From Psoroptes ovis (Eukaryota; Arthropoda; Arachnida; Sarcoptiformes; Psoroptidae), in the NCBI GenBank assembly GCA_002943765.1, contig PQWQ01000003.1, positions 1,240,001 to 1,304,000 on the forward strand: a stretch of 64,000 nt of DNA. The letters run 5' to 3'. This document shows, in pieces, positions 49,980 through 63,242 of the stretch; the first letter of the stretch is position 1; the number at the start of each line of letters is the position of its first letter. The position numbers and the translations under genes were made by a program. The notes below the pieces were generated by a model that was not told the origin of the DNA, searched no databases, and saw only the letters and a program-made list of their open reading frames with translations.

Positions 49980-50138
49980 TTTTGGATTTTTGATCAAATT
50001 ATGTTCTTGTCAATGATAAATTTTAACTTATTGAAATTTCGACTTTAAATTCTTGATTGATTTTCTTTACTTGTTGCTGACTTCGTGAAAAATTTGTTCT
50101 TATCTTCTTATACTTGCAAATGATTCAATAATAAAAAT
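49980..50138 (-). other. Leader between 5' LTR and Gag-protease start
   Basis: 159 bp. In element orientation it begins ATTTTTATTATTGAATC directly after the LTR, with no TGG that could pair to a tRNA CCA end within the first bases. It has no other recognised signal. Some elements prime from an internal tRNA region, which would not show as a TGG, so the absence is suggestive only. Confidence 0.5.
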
Positions 50139-50520
50139 TGTAATGAAAACGACTGGTTTTTCATTAAAGGTTCCGAATCAATCCAAAACATCAATTTTAA
50201 ATCAATTAATCAATTCAAAACCATCAATAACTATCAATTTTATTATTGCTAAATTTATAAAAAGGATTACAAATTATTCAAGCATTATTACAAAAAATGG
50301 AAAAGCTTACAATCATTTGTTGTTCTACATTAATTAAAACTATTCAAACTATTACAATCAATTTTTAACTTAATTCTTTAATTTTTTTGTGGACGGTTGT
50401 TAATCGAACTTTTTGACATGTGCTTTTTACAACCGTTTTTTCTAGAACTTTTTCTATGGAATTTTAATCGTGAAATTCATAAAGAACGTAACCAATTTTT
50501 TAACTTAAATTTTCACAACA
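50139..50520 (-). repeat. 5' LTR of the minus-strand element
   Basis: 382 bp, reads identical to 46947-47328. In element orientation it starts TGTTGTGAAAATTTAAG and ends GTTTTCATTACA. A TTTATAAA box at 50254-50261 and an AATAAA just downstream of it are candidates for promoter and polyadenylation signals. Confidence 0.92.
50254..50261 (-). promoter_or_regulatory. Possible TATA box of the LTR
   Basis: TTTATAAA, self-complementary and preceded on the minus strand by CCT, is the best core promoter candidate within the LTR. TATA-like words are common by chance in this base composition. Confidence 0.35.
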
Positions 50521-50526
50521 AATGAT
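50521..50526. repeat. Target-site duplication, right (AATGAT)
   Basis: Direct repeat of 46941-46946. Together they fix the element ends at TG...CA. Confidence 0.75.
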
Positions 50527-53136
50527 TATCATTATTATTGAAAGAAGATGATAATAATAATAATAAATTATATAACAATGATTAATGATTATTTTTTCTA
50601 TCAATTATCATTGTATTTTCCTTGAGTGCAAGTGTGTGTCAGTGTGTGTGTGTGGATGGATTTTCAACTAAATAGATGGATGGATTGATCAATGAATGAA
50701 TGAATGGATAGATACATTTTATCATTGAATCGAATGGAGATAAAAATTCATTATTATTGTTTGCCATTATCTTTTTGCGTACCCCCACCATCAACCACCA
50801 CTGATGATCATAATGATAATGATGATAATGATAATAATGACGAATGGTTAATACTTCTGGTCTTTGTTATTGGTGCATTTATTGTGTTTTTGTGTTTGTA
50901 TTTCATATGTTTCAATGTTCAAAATACCATATTTCATATTTTCATCAGGTTCTTGGGAGCTATTATCCAGCAGTAATCGTTTATGAAATGATTTTATCAT
51001 TAAATTTGAAATTTTCGTTCATTTTTTTCGTTCCCTTATTTCGAAAATAAATTCAAAATTCTTTGATTAATTTTCCATCTTCAATTCATTCTTGTTTCTC
51101 CTCTCTTCATTGAATGATGATGATAATATTCAATAGGGTCAATTCCATTGCAGAAAAACCCTAATGCTTCTGCATTATATCATATTTGATGATAATAAAT
51201 TTGAAATAAACTAAAAAAAATAAATGGAGAATTGAACGAAACGCCTACCTTGAATTGAAAATCAATTAATCAAACAACAATAATGTAAATGGAAATCCAA
51301 TTTCTAATAAATCATCGTATTACCTTGAATGGTTGCGTGCCAACCAAAATTCATTTGCGATTTAAAATATTTGTGATTAATCTGAATTATGAGAACAGAA
51401 TTTCACGAAATACATGAAAGTTTCAAACATCGATTGTGAATTTAATTGATTACGATGATTTCAATTTGATTGATTCATGATCAATTTGATGATTATTACA
51501 ATATCCACAAAGCCTTTGAAAATCTTTGAGCGACCTTAGAGGACCTCAAATTCAAGTTGAAAAATTCAATCATTGCTCAAAAGAATCATCATCATCATTG
51601 AAATATGATTGTTTTCGTTTTCTTTTTCCCTCTTGAAAACAAATGAAACAATGTCAAAATAATATTGAAAAACAAATGAAATTCAACCATTTGGAACCAT
51701 AAAAGCAAATCAATGTTACTAATTAAAAATGATTAATTATGATTCATAAACACACATACACCAATACACTTATAGATTGAAAAGCATGAAATTAAATTTC
51801 ATTTTAAAATATATGAAATTTCATTTCATTTCATTACAATTTTTTTCAATCATCATTATCATCATCATTTTCAACTCCACCTTAACCATTATTCGTATTA
51901 TATTTCATTGTTTGCCAAAACCAAATTGACTTTTGGTGATCCAAAATGAAATATGATTTTTCTCTTTGGCTGAGATTTCTTCGTTGAAAAAAAAGCAAAA
52001 GAAATTAATTTTTCATCAAGTTTTGACATTTTTTGTTTTTGAAAAATTTTTAATTATTATTTACTTATGAACTCATTGTTGGTGTTGACATTTTTAAATT
52101 TTTGAAAATCCCTTTTAAACAATATTACAAATGTTTTTTGTAGCTGCGCAAGCTATAATTTTTCAACATTGTTGCGAATTCTCATTAATTTTCATTGAAA
52201 AATGATAAATTATCTTTTTGATCATCATTCATTTGCTTAGAATGCTAAATGAAGGATGTATTGTATTATCTGATTATTAATTCGACTTTATTAGAATTGA
52301 TTCGTGTTTATTTCAAAAAATTTTTCAGTTTAAATCCAATCAAATTAAATTTTAAATTTGATTTCGGTGCAAATTTTTTAAAAAAATACAAAATTGTAAT
52401 TAAAAACTAATGAAATTCGCTTTGTTTCATCGCGAACTAACGAGCGAATAGACGATTTGAGGAATCATTCGTTGTCACATTTTTTTCTGATCCATAAAAC
52501 GTTACATTCGGTACTGTTCTGTCTAACGGGATTTAGAACGAAAGATCATTCGATCATTGAACTAATCGATCCTGAAATGTATGATCAGTTATGGAATGAA
52601 AAAAATAAATAAAAATTGATCCATCAAAATAAATGAAATGAAAAATATTTCCGCTACCGTTTAATTAATTTTTTTTTCGGCTCATTCTTCTATACAATTC
52701 TTGTTTGAAGCCATTAAAAAAACATGAATGAATGATGATTGTGATGTGTGTGATACAAATACAAGCAACAATAAACCGAAAAAATACATTCATGAAATAA
52801 AACTGATTGATGATAGTTGGTTGTATTGAAAATTTTCGTTATTTTCATCATATTTTTAATAAAAATAAGAATTATTACATTATAGTAAAATAATAATAAT
52901 AATAATTCTAATACCAATAATAATAATAATGTTAATCAAATGAAAAATGTTTCAAAATTGACGATTGATTCATTCATATTTGATGTATGAGAAACCATAC
53001 AAAAAAATATATTCGATACGATCATTCGGCTTAAAATGATCCGGCCGGACAAAGACAAGCAACAAAGCATCAATCACAATCATATACATTTTGTAAAATG
53101 AAGAATTTTTTCATTCATTTCTTTGTTTCGGTATCC

Positions 53137-53157
53137 AAAAAAAAAAAAAAAAAAAAA
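53137..53157. repeat. Poly-A, 21 bases
   Basis: Uninterrupted A run with no retroposon body recognisable upstream. Confidence 0.9.
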
Positions 53158-56100
53158 TCTTTTGAATTGATTCAGAGTAATCTATCTTTGTTCTGACCGA
53201 ACGTATATGAATCAATATAAGAAATGAATGGAAAAAATTCCATTGAAATTTCATTTCACTTATTTATTTGAAATAAAAAAAATATTTTCAATCGAAAACA
53301 AAAGAATTAATGTATTATTATGATCAATGTTTTTTCTCTTCGATATTTTTGTGGTGATTAATTGATTTGTCAAAATTGGTTGACATTTTTTTTCTCATTT
53401 CTCTCTTATGACCGATAGAAGAAATTCCTTTCATTTCTTTCGCAAATGTTCGACCAATTTCGGTTTTTTTTCAAAACATAAATTCATTTCGATCTAATTC
53501 TGTCATTGATACGACATAGCATCGATGAGATCTGACATCTAGATCAGCTTAGAAATAATCAACTGAGAGAAACCGAAGAAGAAAAAATCCATAAATAGAA
53601 TACCAAATATAATATCATTTAATTTATGAGTAAATTTCAATACTTTCAATTCATTTGAATTGAAAAAATTTTGCGAAATATTTCCTTCATGGAAATTCAT
53701 TCGAAATTTTTATGATTTTTCACTTGAGAATACATAAATTTATATATATTTCTGTTCAAAAGTTTCACATTACATTAGTTTTATTCATTTGATTCATTCA
53801 TTAATTCATTCACGTTCATTCATCTTTAGTCATTCATTTGTTTTTTGAACTCTTCATTCGCAATTAATGCAAAAGTATTATTATCATCCTTACAATTATT
53901 ATTATTGTCATCGTTTGTCACGTTGGCCTCAAGCGAAACAAATAAAAACATATACCCGAATACACACACACAAACAAATGTAAATTTGTAAAGGGAAAAT
54001 GAAATAAAACAAAAACAGATGCTTTCGAAAAAAAAATCAAAGAAAAACTGATTCAAATGAGTTCAATGTCCGCATCATTTTTTTTCACTTTATTTGTTTG
54101 CAAATTTCAAGAGGATATTTTTCCATTTGTTTAAAATATTATTATTATGATTATTATTACATATGACCTCAATTTTTGCAGCTATTTCATTGCATTTGTC
54201 GTTTACCAGTCGACAATTATTTAATGACGAAGATTTTTCGAAGAAAAATAATCACAAATTTGTTTCAATTTTTTCTGTTTCGGTTATAAGATTTTCGAGA
54301 TCAAGATTTGAATACACACACACACATTTCCATATAATCACACATATTGTGTGTATTTATTCATATGGTATTATTTCGAAAATATTATTATTATCCTTGG
54401 TTATTTCTTCTTTTTCAAATGCAAACGTCTTTTTGAATGTTTTTGTTATGCATTTGGTGATAAATATTAGGAACTAAGGAAAAAAAGATTGTGTTAATTC
54501 GCAATTGATTATTGATCATGATTTATGCACAATGGCAAAAATTTTAAATGAAAATAAAATGAAATTCTTCGGAAAAATGTTTTTGTGTTGTGAAAATTTC
54601 CGTGGAAAAATTATCATTTAACATTGTTTATTATGATAATAATAATGGCAAATAATAATCGTTTTCGATTATCGTTATTATTCAACGACAATTTGTGCAA
54701 ATTTGACTTGTAATAATTCAAAATTTTTTTTTCCACTTTTCTGCGAAATTTTCTCTTGAATTTTTATATGAATTTTCAAAAACCCTTGTAAATTTTGAAA
54801 ATTTCTTCCCATCTTTGAATTTGGACCATCATGGAAATCATCTTAATATATGTATTTCCATCATAATCTATATTATGATGGCCATAAATCTTTATCTATT
54901 CATTAATATCATTTCTCTTTATTCATTTAATTCGTTTCTTGTCGAAAAATTCAATTGATATCCTTGTTTTATTATTATTATCACCATCGAACATGAATGT
55001 GATAATATTGCGTAAAAAATTTCGCGGCATCTCTTTATCTCTTTATTTGATCACCATAAACCATTTCTTACCATTTTCATTTTCTTATTGTATAGCCCTG
55101 GAAAAAGTAAAAAATGGATCATCTTTTCAAATACTTTTTCTGTGTTTTATCAAACATGTTTATGGTGATATTGATAACGATAATTCCATGGAATTTTCAT
55201 TTTAATCATACCAACAATGAGAACAACAAAAAGAAAAAGAAAGAATTTTTTACAGTAAATTCATATCTGTTGTTGTCAATGTAATATTATTGTTGTTTCG
55301 GACCTTTTCAAAAGAGCTAAACACATGAACACATTTAAACATAAATACCCTAGAAAAATTATGATTCTTTGGAATTGAATCGATAAATCAATTGTCTTAA
55401 TTTTTACTCAAAATAATGGCATGATTGTAAATGAAATTTTTCAAATATTTTCCATTTTTCTACCTGTCAAAATGAAACAAGAACAAAAATTTCCCAGCAA
55501 AATTTTCAAAATTGAAAAAATTCAAATTCAAAATACCCGTATCGACATCTGTCGCCACCGCTTCCAAACAGATTTTGAAAATTTTCATTTCTAATTTTTT
55601 TTCATTTTTATTCAATCACATTTGATTGATTCGTTCAATTATTTAAATGCAAAATTTTTTCCATCATTCGAAACATTTCAAATACATAATCAATTTCATT
55701 ATTTTCATCATTTCAAGTCATTCACTAATTAGATTTCAAATTCGCAATACATTCATTCATTCAGTTGTTGTTGTTGTTTCATGTTTCAAATGATGATTGG
55801 AATTATTTTTTCTTTAGAAATAATCGATTTGTGGTTTTCATTTATTTATTTGTTTTAATCAAAGTTTTTGTTTTTGGTTTCTTTTTTATTTAATTTCAAA
55901 TTGGTTTCTTGTCGTGTTTGCGTGTGTGTGTGTGTTTGTGCTTGTATGCTTTTCATGTGGCTATCGCTTGAAATTGTCATTTGAATTTTCGTTTCGTTTC
56001 GCAAAATACAAATGTCAATTTGTTTTTTTCATTTGTTGTTGTCATCGTTTCTGTTTATTGCAAGAATTTCGAATTAAAGAAAAATAGAAAAGAAACATCA

Positions 56101-59100
56101 AAGACAAATCGTGAAAGAGAACAAATTGTCATTCTAAAACAAATATACTCGGGATATTTCATAGTAATTTCATTAGAAATAAATAATAATAAAAAATAAC
56201 AGTGAATAACCATCCTATGTGTTTAATTTTATTTGATGTTTATATGAAGCAGCAAATATATTTTCATTTAAATCTGTATTTATCTATCAACCATGATGCT
56301 TTATACGCATTACATACATGGAATTTTTAATTTCATTGGAAAATCTTATATTCGTTTTGCGGATAAATCAAAATAATTGACTTTGTAAAGAAATTAAATT
56401 GAATCAAATTGAATTGCCGTTGATAACAATAATAATAATGATGATAATAAAAATAATAATGATAATGATGTTTAACCATTATCATCAAATGTTTTAAATA
56501 GAATAGAATAGATAAATAGTGCTAAATAATAATTATTATTATTATCAGTTGATTTAATTTCTTTTTCATGTTATCATCAATGCTATTATAAACTTTCACT
56601 CCAAACTTATTGAAATTCTTGACTAAAAACAGAATTACACACACACACATATTCCACCCACATAAACTGATTGACTGATTCATCCAGAATTATACTTCAT
56701 TGAAAAAAAATTTGAGATTCTACAATTGACTAATTCATTGGATTTTGTTTTAAACATGTATTTTCTATTATACAAAACATTTAAAATGCTAAAACCAATG
56801 ATTATAATGATGATGATGATGATGGTGATTATGATAATAATTTTTGATGGTCAAAATTTTCAAGAATTCTTTAATTCTTTCAAAAAATCAACATAATTAT
56901 CGATATATTTTAAATATAAACTGAATATCTTCCAATATATGATGCGAATATATATATGAATTAAGTGTGTATTAGTGTTTGTTAATAAATGACTTGAGAA
57001 TATTGAAAAAGATTTGAAAATCGTTTCGATCTGCTGCTAGAGCTATTATCACTATTATCATTCAATATATTCATTATTTAAATACATTTTATTTTATTTT
57101 GTTTGATATAATAATAATAATCGAAACACCATGATCATTGAAAAAATAAATGAAAATAAAATAAATAAAATCGAATAAAATAAAATAAAAAGTGTTTCAA
57201 AAAATCGCACACATAAATATATATGTGTAAAGTATTCGAGAGAGATTAATGTGAATCAATTGTCTTTAATGGACACTCATTTATTCTGGTCTAGTCTTTT
57301 CTGGTCTTTCATTTGACTGGATATATTTTTATTTTTTCTCGCTATTTTTTCTTGCTTTAATATTCTAAACACAACGATGATTGTGTTGATGATGATGATG
57401 ATGATGGCCATTGATGGCCAAAAATGATGGTCAAAAATGACTAAATGAATACCAGAAGAATACTAAAAAAAAAAAAATTTATACAAATCAATATTTATAA
57501 CATTGTTTAAATTATTATTGTATTGAATATGTTACATATTGAAAATATAATTCTCTATGAAGAATAAAATCAGTGAAAATCATTTACACTCTCTCTCACT
57601 CTCACACACATTATAATAATTTTTCGTTCAATTTCAATGATGATGATGATGATGATGGTGATGATGGTTAGTAGTGTATCGATATGTGAAAAAAAAACTT
57701 GACTAAAACCAAGTAATATAATATACCATTGAATAGATAACACCAAAAAAAAAATATATAAAATAAAATAAAGATACTCGCTAAATTCACCAAAAAGAAC
57801 GCGATTTATTTTATTTTATTTTATTTATTTTCAATTTTCAGCTTGAAATAAATGATTATCATCATTATCATCATTATTATTATTGTTCATTATTATTGTA
57901 CAAAATACCCATAGAAAGTATGGAGGAAAAAATGGAATAAAACTAAATCGTTTATCGATTTATAGATAATGTATGTGTATTGAAAATTATCATTCTATTC
58001 GGTTATATATTTTAATATATGTATGAAAATAGTAAAATATACATCAAATAAAGATGTTAAGAAAGAATATTCAGAAAAAGGGAGAAAATTCCGAATAATT
58101 CAAATACACAAATGTGTTATAACATGAATGAAACTCATTCATTCATTCAATATTATATTGATTCTAATATTCACAGAATTTCATTTACGAAGAAATTCTT
58201 TGGTTTTTGTTTTGTTTGTTCCTGCTTTAAGATTTATTAAGTGATTATTTTCACAGTCGTTTTCTTACTTATTTGGATTATTCATTTGTTTATTTGTTTT
58301 TTATTTTGTTTAAGATCAGCTTTTATCCAGAATAAATTTCAATAATTCAAGAATCATTCTATTGAATATTGAATACTTCCTTCCATTGAATAAATATTTA
58401 GATCAAATATTGTTTTTCATTCAAATGAATGGAAATGAATTTGGCTTTACTCACTTATTCTCTGATTCTTGCGAATAAATCTGACCAAATTCTTGTTTTG
58501 TTTTCAATCGAATATTTTCACTTATTAAAATTATTCCTAAATTGATTTCCAAATTGAATTTGATTCTTGAAACAAAGATTAAAGCTATTTAATTATTTGA
58601 TTCTGATATATGAAAATGACAAAAACTTTGACAAACAAATAACCGGAAAAAATGATGTCACATTGAACCAGGAATTGAATGGAAAATTCAGAATCCTTAA
58701 ACGATTATCGATTAGAGAATTGTGCCGCATGATTCCAATCATCTTTAATTATTTTCAATTTGAAAACCAATTCTTTTAAATAAATGAATGAAATTGTCAT
58801 GAATTTAATTTCGTGAAATTCGATGAATAATTCAAACATTTACCATGATGAAAACATTTGTGGAAAATCATTTCGAAATAATTATATTTATTGTCTTGAA
58901 ATATATTTTGTATGTTCTTTTCACTTGTTATTAAATTTGTCTTGATTTGAAATAATGATATAATTATCTTTGTTTTCGGTTGAAAACATTGTCACCAGTT
59001 TCGAAACATTTTTTTCCTTCCATACGACTCAAATCAAAAACTCAAAATTTTGACTCTCAAAGGAATTCAAACGTCTTTCGAAATTCTTTCAAAATTTGTA

Positions 59101-62100
59101 TTTTCAAATTCAAAAATTTCGACATTCATTTGTAATGAAAAAAATTATTAAAAATTATTATTTTCAAAAACAAATAATCATAAACAATTGTGCCTCTTAT
59201 TTCACGGCAGCAAATATCAAGAGTCTGAATGATGATGAAAAATTATTGGTCCCGTGAAATTTTCCAAGAAATTTCGTTTTACCCTTATTTCTCCTTTTGT
59301 TTTAGTAAAAATTTATTTCATTTCATTGCCTGCACTGAAACATATAAAAACAAAGTAAATTTCATTTAAATTGTCGTTGTTGCTCTTGTGAATTTGAATT
59401 GTCATGAAATTTTCTGCTTTTTTCCTTCGTTTCATTTCATGAATTAATACATTTTCAGTGTAAATTTTTCATAAACATTTTTCAATGCAATTTGAGCGTA
59501 GAAAATTTTTTCGATTCATTTGCCGAATGAAATGAAATGATTGTGGAACATACACATACACATTTCCTTGAAAATTTTACATTAAAAATGTATGAAAAAT
59601 TGCTTTTTACCCGTATAGCAAATTCAGCGTAAAAAACAAATGAAATTGGCGGTATTCAAATGATTTTTTCTTTGCAAATCATTGAATTCAAAATAAATTC
59701 ATTCATTTTTAATTATATTTTTTCAAAGAAGAGAAAAATTTGAAGAAAAAAATTCCGGTTCAAATAAAATATTTAAATAATAAAATCACAAATAATTATC
59801 AAAAAGTTAAAAATGACAGATGCATCGACATTCAAGCAACACTGATTCGTATGTATTGATGTGTACATGTGCTTACAAATATACAAACTTATGTTTGTGA
59901 TGATGACAAAATGATTAAGTCGGAAAAAATTTCAATTTTCCATTTGTAACCAACCGTTTACCGTTTGACTGAAAGAAAATTGAGCTCAAGAAAAATTTCC
60001 ATAAGGGAAATTTTAAAATTTTTTTACAAAAAAAAAACTTTTCTCTCTCAGTAAATTATCAAATTTTTTCATTATTATCGAAGGGTGCAAAGTGTTTTTT
60101 GTTAAAATTTTCTTGAAAATTTTTTGTAAATAATTTCCCAAGTTGTGATTTGCATATTTTTATTTTTATTTACGATAAAAATACGAGAAAATATTTGGAT
60201 CATTTTTCATAATTTTTTTTTTCCATTGAAACTCAACGGGTTGAAAGTGGAAAAAATTGAAAAATAATTATTATTTCTCCTCAAAGTGAAAGGAGTGAAA
60301 AAATTCCTATGAATTTCACTTTTTTCTTTCACAAAGAAAAATTTTTTTAGTGTAAATTAAAAATCCATTTTGATTCCATTACCCCTTCTTTTCATCGTAA
60401 AAATTTCATTATTTAATTTATTTTTAACCAAAAACCAAAATATTTAAATTTTGAATTTTGGTGTCCCCGCTCTGTATATATTCTATTTGAAACATCTTCT
60501 CAAAGGGTTGTTTTTGGGGGGAAAAAATTTGAAAGAAAATTTCGTTCCATTGATTCACAATAGAAAATTTAAAAGATTTTTAAATCTGAATAATTTGAAA
60601 AAAAGAGCAAATATCGCCCAAAAATTTCAATGATAAAAACTATTTTGAATTATTGCTTTAAAATTCTTTTGAATTGATGATCATGATACATTTTTACGGT
60701 TCATAAAGTAAAAAATATTCAGTAATGCTAAAAGTATTGAAGGCTATACATTTTTTGTTTGTCATTGTTCATGGGCGTAAATCATTATTTTAGATTATTA
60801 TCATTATCATTAAAATGTGGTTTTAAAATTGATAATCGTTTGCATATTCATATTTATGCGTTGTAATGTAAAAATTTCAAACAATAAATGATACTAATGG
60901 CAATTATTACGAGAAATTTAATTTCAAAAAAATTCAAATATCCTTTCTTTACTTTCAAAATAAACATTGTTACAATAAACGGGTGAAAATTTTGCCTGCG
61001 ATTTCTACTCTGATCTAAAAATTACAAACATTCAAAGGGTTCAAATGATAGAGGGGAAAAATTTCGACGAAATCCGTAAAAAGTTCAAAGTTTTTGCATA
61101 GAAAATTTGATAAAATACATATTTATCACAAATATTTCATGTATTTACATAGTTTGAATATTTTCAAACTGTAAGAAATGATAAAAATTTCTGAAATAAT
61201 TTCATTGAATCATTCGAAATGAAAAAATTGAATGAATCAATAGAGATTCTTTGAACTATTCAAAAGAAAAATTTTAATTTAAGAAATTCATAATCATTAT
61301 GTGATTGCTTTTTTTTCGAATAGAAAATGCTTTCACGCATATCTTGCTCAATTTATGATATTAATTTTTGAATATTTTTGTTCAGTGATAATTTACAAAT
61401 TCTTCACACACACAAACACACGCACACAGAAGCAAACATCGATCCAATTCAATAATAATAATAATAATAAATTTCAATGATGATAATTTAAATAATAATG
61501 ATAATAATAATTTCAAATAATAATAATAATAATCTTAACCCATTAAAATTATTAATATTATTTTTTTAGAAATGAATATTAATATTTGCTCATATTTTCA
61601 TATTCATAAATTGAAAATGGATATTTTTGCCTGTACTTTCACTCTGACTCTCTCTCTCTCGTTTATTCAATCATTTTCAAGAAAATTTTATTTTAAATTT
61701 TTATGAATTTTCATGAAATTTCAATTCTGAATATTTCTTTTTCAAATTCTTGAAAAAATTCTTTATTTGCTCCGATTCTTATTCCAATATAAGTAATTCA
61801 ATGAATATTCGGGTATTTTTGTAGAATTGAATTACGAATTTTCGGAGAGAAATTTTTTTTCAAAATTTCCACTTTTGGTAATAAAAATTGTCAAAATTAT
61901 TATTTCATTTTATATTTTCCCCGCATTACACCATCATCATCATCATCATATAATAATAACATTGAAATAAATGAATGAGAAAAATTCATAATTTTTTTCC
62001 CACTTTTGCCCATTTTTCTCAAATATTATTTCAAATACTACCAAAATGAAATGTGAATAATTCAATATAAATTCACATTTTCATCGATGAATTGAATTGA

Positions 62101-62498
62101 TTGTGGATATAATATATGAAATTATTTCACCCACTTTTCTATGATTTTTTCCTCACTTTCTACTGCCATTAAATTTTATTATTTTTCATCATGATGATTT
62201 CATTGAATTCATCATTGACTTTGAAATCAACGTTTTTTTGCTTTGCTTACTTGCTCTACATAAACATAACCATAATAAATAGTGAACGATGAAAAGAGAC
62301 CAAGAGTGAATTTATGGATGGATGGAAGAAATAGAAAATGAAATAAAACATTATCAGATTCCGGTTATATCGAAAAAATATCGATGATGATTATGATGTT
62401 TGATGATGATAATAGTAAATGGCCTCAATAATAATAATAATAAAAATGCCGACATTTTGAAAAATAAAATTTTTTTATTTATTTATTTTGAACCGATT

Positions 62499-62553
62499 CA
62501 AACATTGAATTTTGGAATTTTTGAATTTCCAAAATTCCAAAATTCAATGTTTG
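62499..62553. repeat. Perfect hairpin, 23-bp arms, 9-base loop
   Basis: The left arm 62499-62521 and right arm 62531-62553 are exact reverse complements around a 9-base loop at 62522-62530. It is the longest perfect inverted repeat with a short spacer that I found. The arms begin CAAACATTG and contain TTTTGGAATTTT. A cruciform, a tiny fold-back element or a small-RNA hairpin are all possible. Confidence 0.9.
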
Positions 62554-63050
62554 TTTAATTCGATTTGTTTGTTTATTGTGAATGAAATCCATGAATGTGT
62601 CTGTGTATGTGGGTGAATGTATATGGCCCTATTTTTCATCGATATGTGATGTCATGGACTAATATTTCATTCATGGCTATTTTTGCAATGAATGAAAGAA
62701 TAAAAAAACGGAAAAAACGTCCATTTTTATGATTATTGATATCGCGTTTATTCAATATAATAGGTTAGGGTTTTGCTAATTAAAAATGACTGGTTTTTGA
62801 TCGGTTGTTTGGCTCGATTTATTCATTTGAAAAATTGATGTTTTATTTTTGTTTGTTTTTTTTTTCGTATTCATTCAATTCAATGAATTTAAATGGATGG
62901 ATTTTTCTTTTCACTTCTTTCAAATCAATTTTAAAATTTCAAAGCTAGAAAAAATTCGAAGAATCATCAGAATTTTTTCAAAATTTTCAATCAGCTCAAA
63001 TTTTTCAGGAATTTCGTATTCATATTCATAGCAAATTCCTTTATTCTGTT

Positions 63051-63239
63051 TCATATATTCACAATATTGTTCGGTATTCGGTTTGTTTGTTTATCTTTTG
63101 GTGTAAAGTTCAGATTTTTTTTTTCTTCAAAGGGTCTTGCTTGAAAGGTCGGCCAGTGAGGTATCGTCAAGTATTTCATACGGTATTTTTTCGGTTCAAA
63201 TTGCAGAGTGGCTTCTGCAGTATTCAATGCTTTTCCTCG
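63051..63239 (-). CDS. Candidate exon or short ORF in a G+C-richer island
   Basis: A 62-codon minus-strand frame between a TGA at 63240-63242 and a TGA at 63051-63053, with balanced, protein-like composition: TAEATLQFEPKKYR, then a segment containing LTIPHWPTFQARPFEE. There is no ATG near its start. An acceptor-like CTGCAG at about 63214-63219 could make it a terminal exon. The + strand is also open across the same bases (reading VLLERSASEVSSSISYG), after a strong pyrimidine tract ending CAAAG at about 63131. The island therefore looks coding, but strand and product are uncertain. Confidence 0.3.
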   Translation of the reverse strand, partial: RGKALNTAEATLQFEPKKYRMKYLTIPHWPTFQARPFEEKKNLNFTPKDKQTNRIPNNIVNI

Positions 63240-63242
63240 TCA

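Larger units (their letters stand above)
46947..50520 (-). mobile_element. Polymerase-less BEL/Pao-type LTR element
   Basis: A 3574-bp element in minus orientation bounded by two 382-bp direct repeats that read identically, with TG...CA ends and a 6-bp target duplication. It encodes only one long Gag-protease protein. Nothing resembling reverse transcriptase, RNase H or integrase is present between the LTRs, so it would need a helper in trans. The intact 888-codon frame and identical LTRs argue for recent mobilisation and not for a decayed relic. I see no TGG-type primer site after the 5' LTR and no purine tract before the 3' LTR. Base composition is closer to the host than that of the element at 2108-6704. 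Confidence 0.85.
50527..63050. other. Gene-poor AT-rich stretch
   Basis: No defensible gene in 12.5 kb. It contains many GAT/CAT and AATA runs, a 21-base A run at 53137-53157 and a CT run at 61648-61660. A more complex, repeat-poor patch at about 52420-52600 has no long frame. Short frames at 54163-54477, 54939-55205 and 58567-58779 (all +) are of mixed composition but lack motifs, and the last lacks an ATG start. I could not separate them from chance. Confidence 0.45.

Noticed and set aside
50143..50337. 64-codon + strand ORF, repeated identically near 46951-47145
   Set aside because: It lies wholly inside the LTR and is repeated only because the LTR is. It runs antisense to the element's transcript, is Ile/Asn/Lys-rich and has no recognisable motif.
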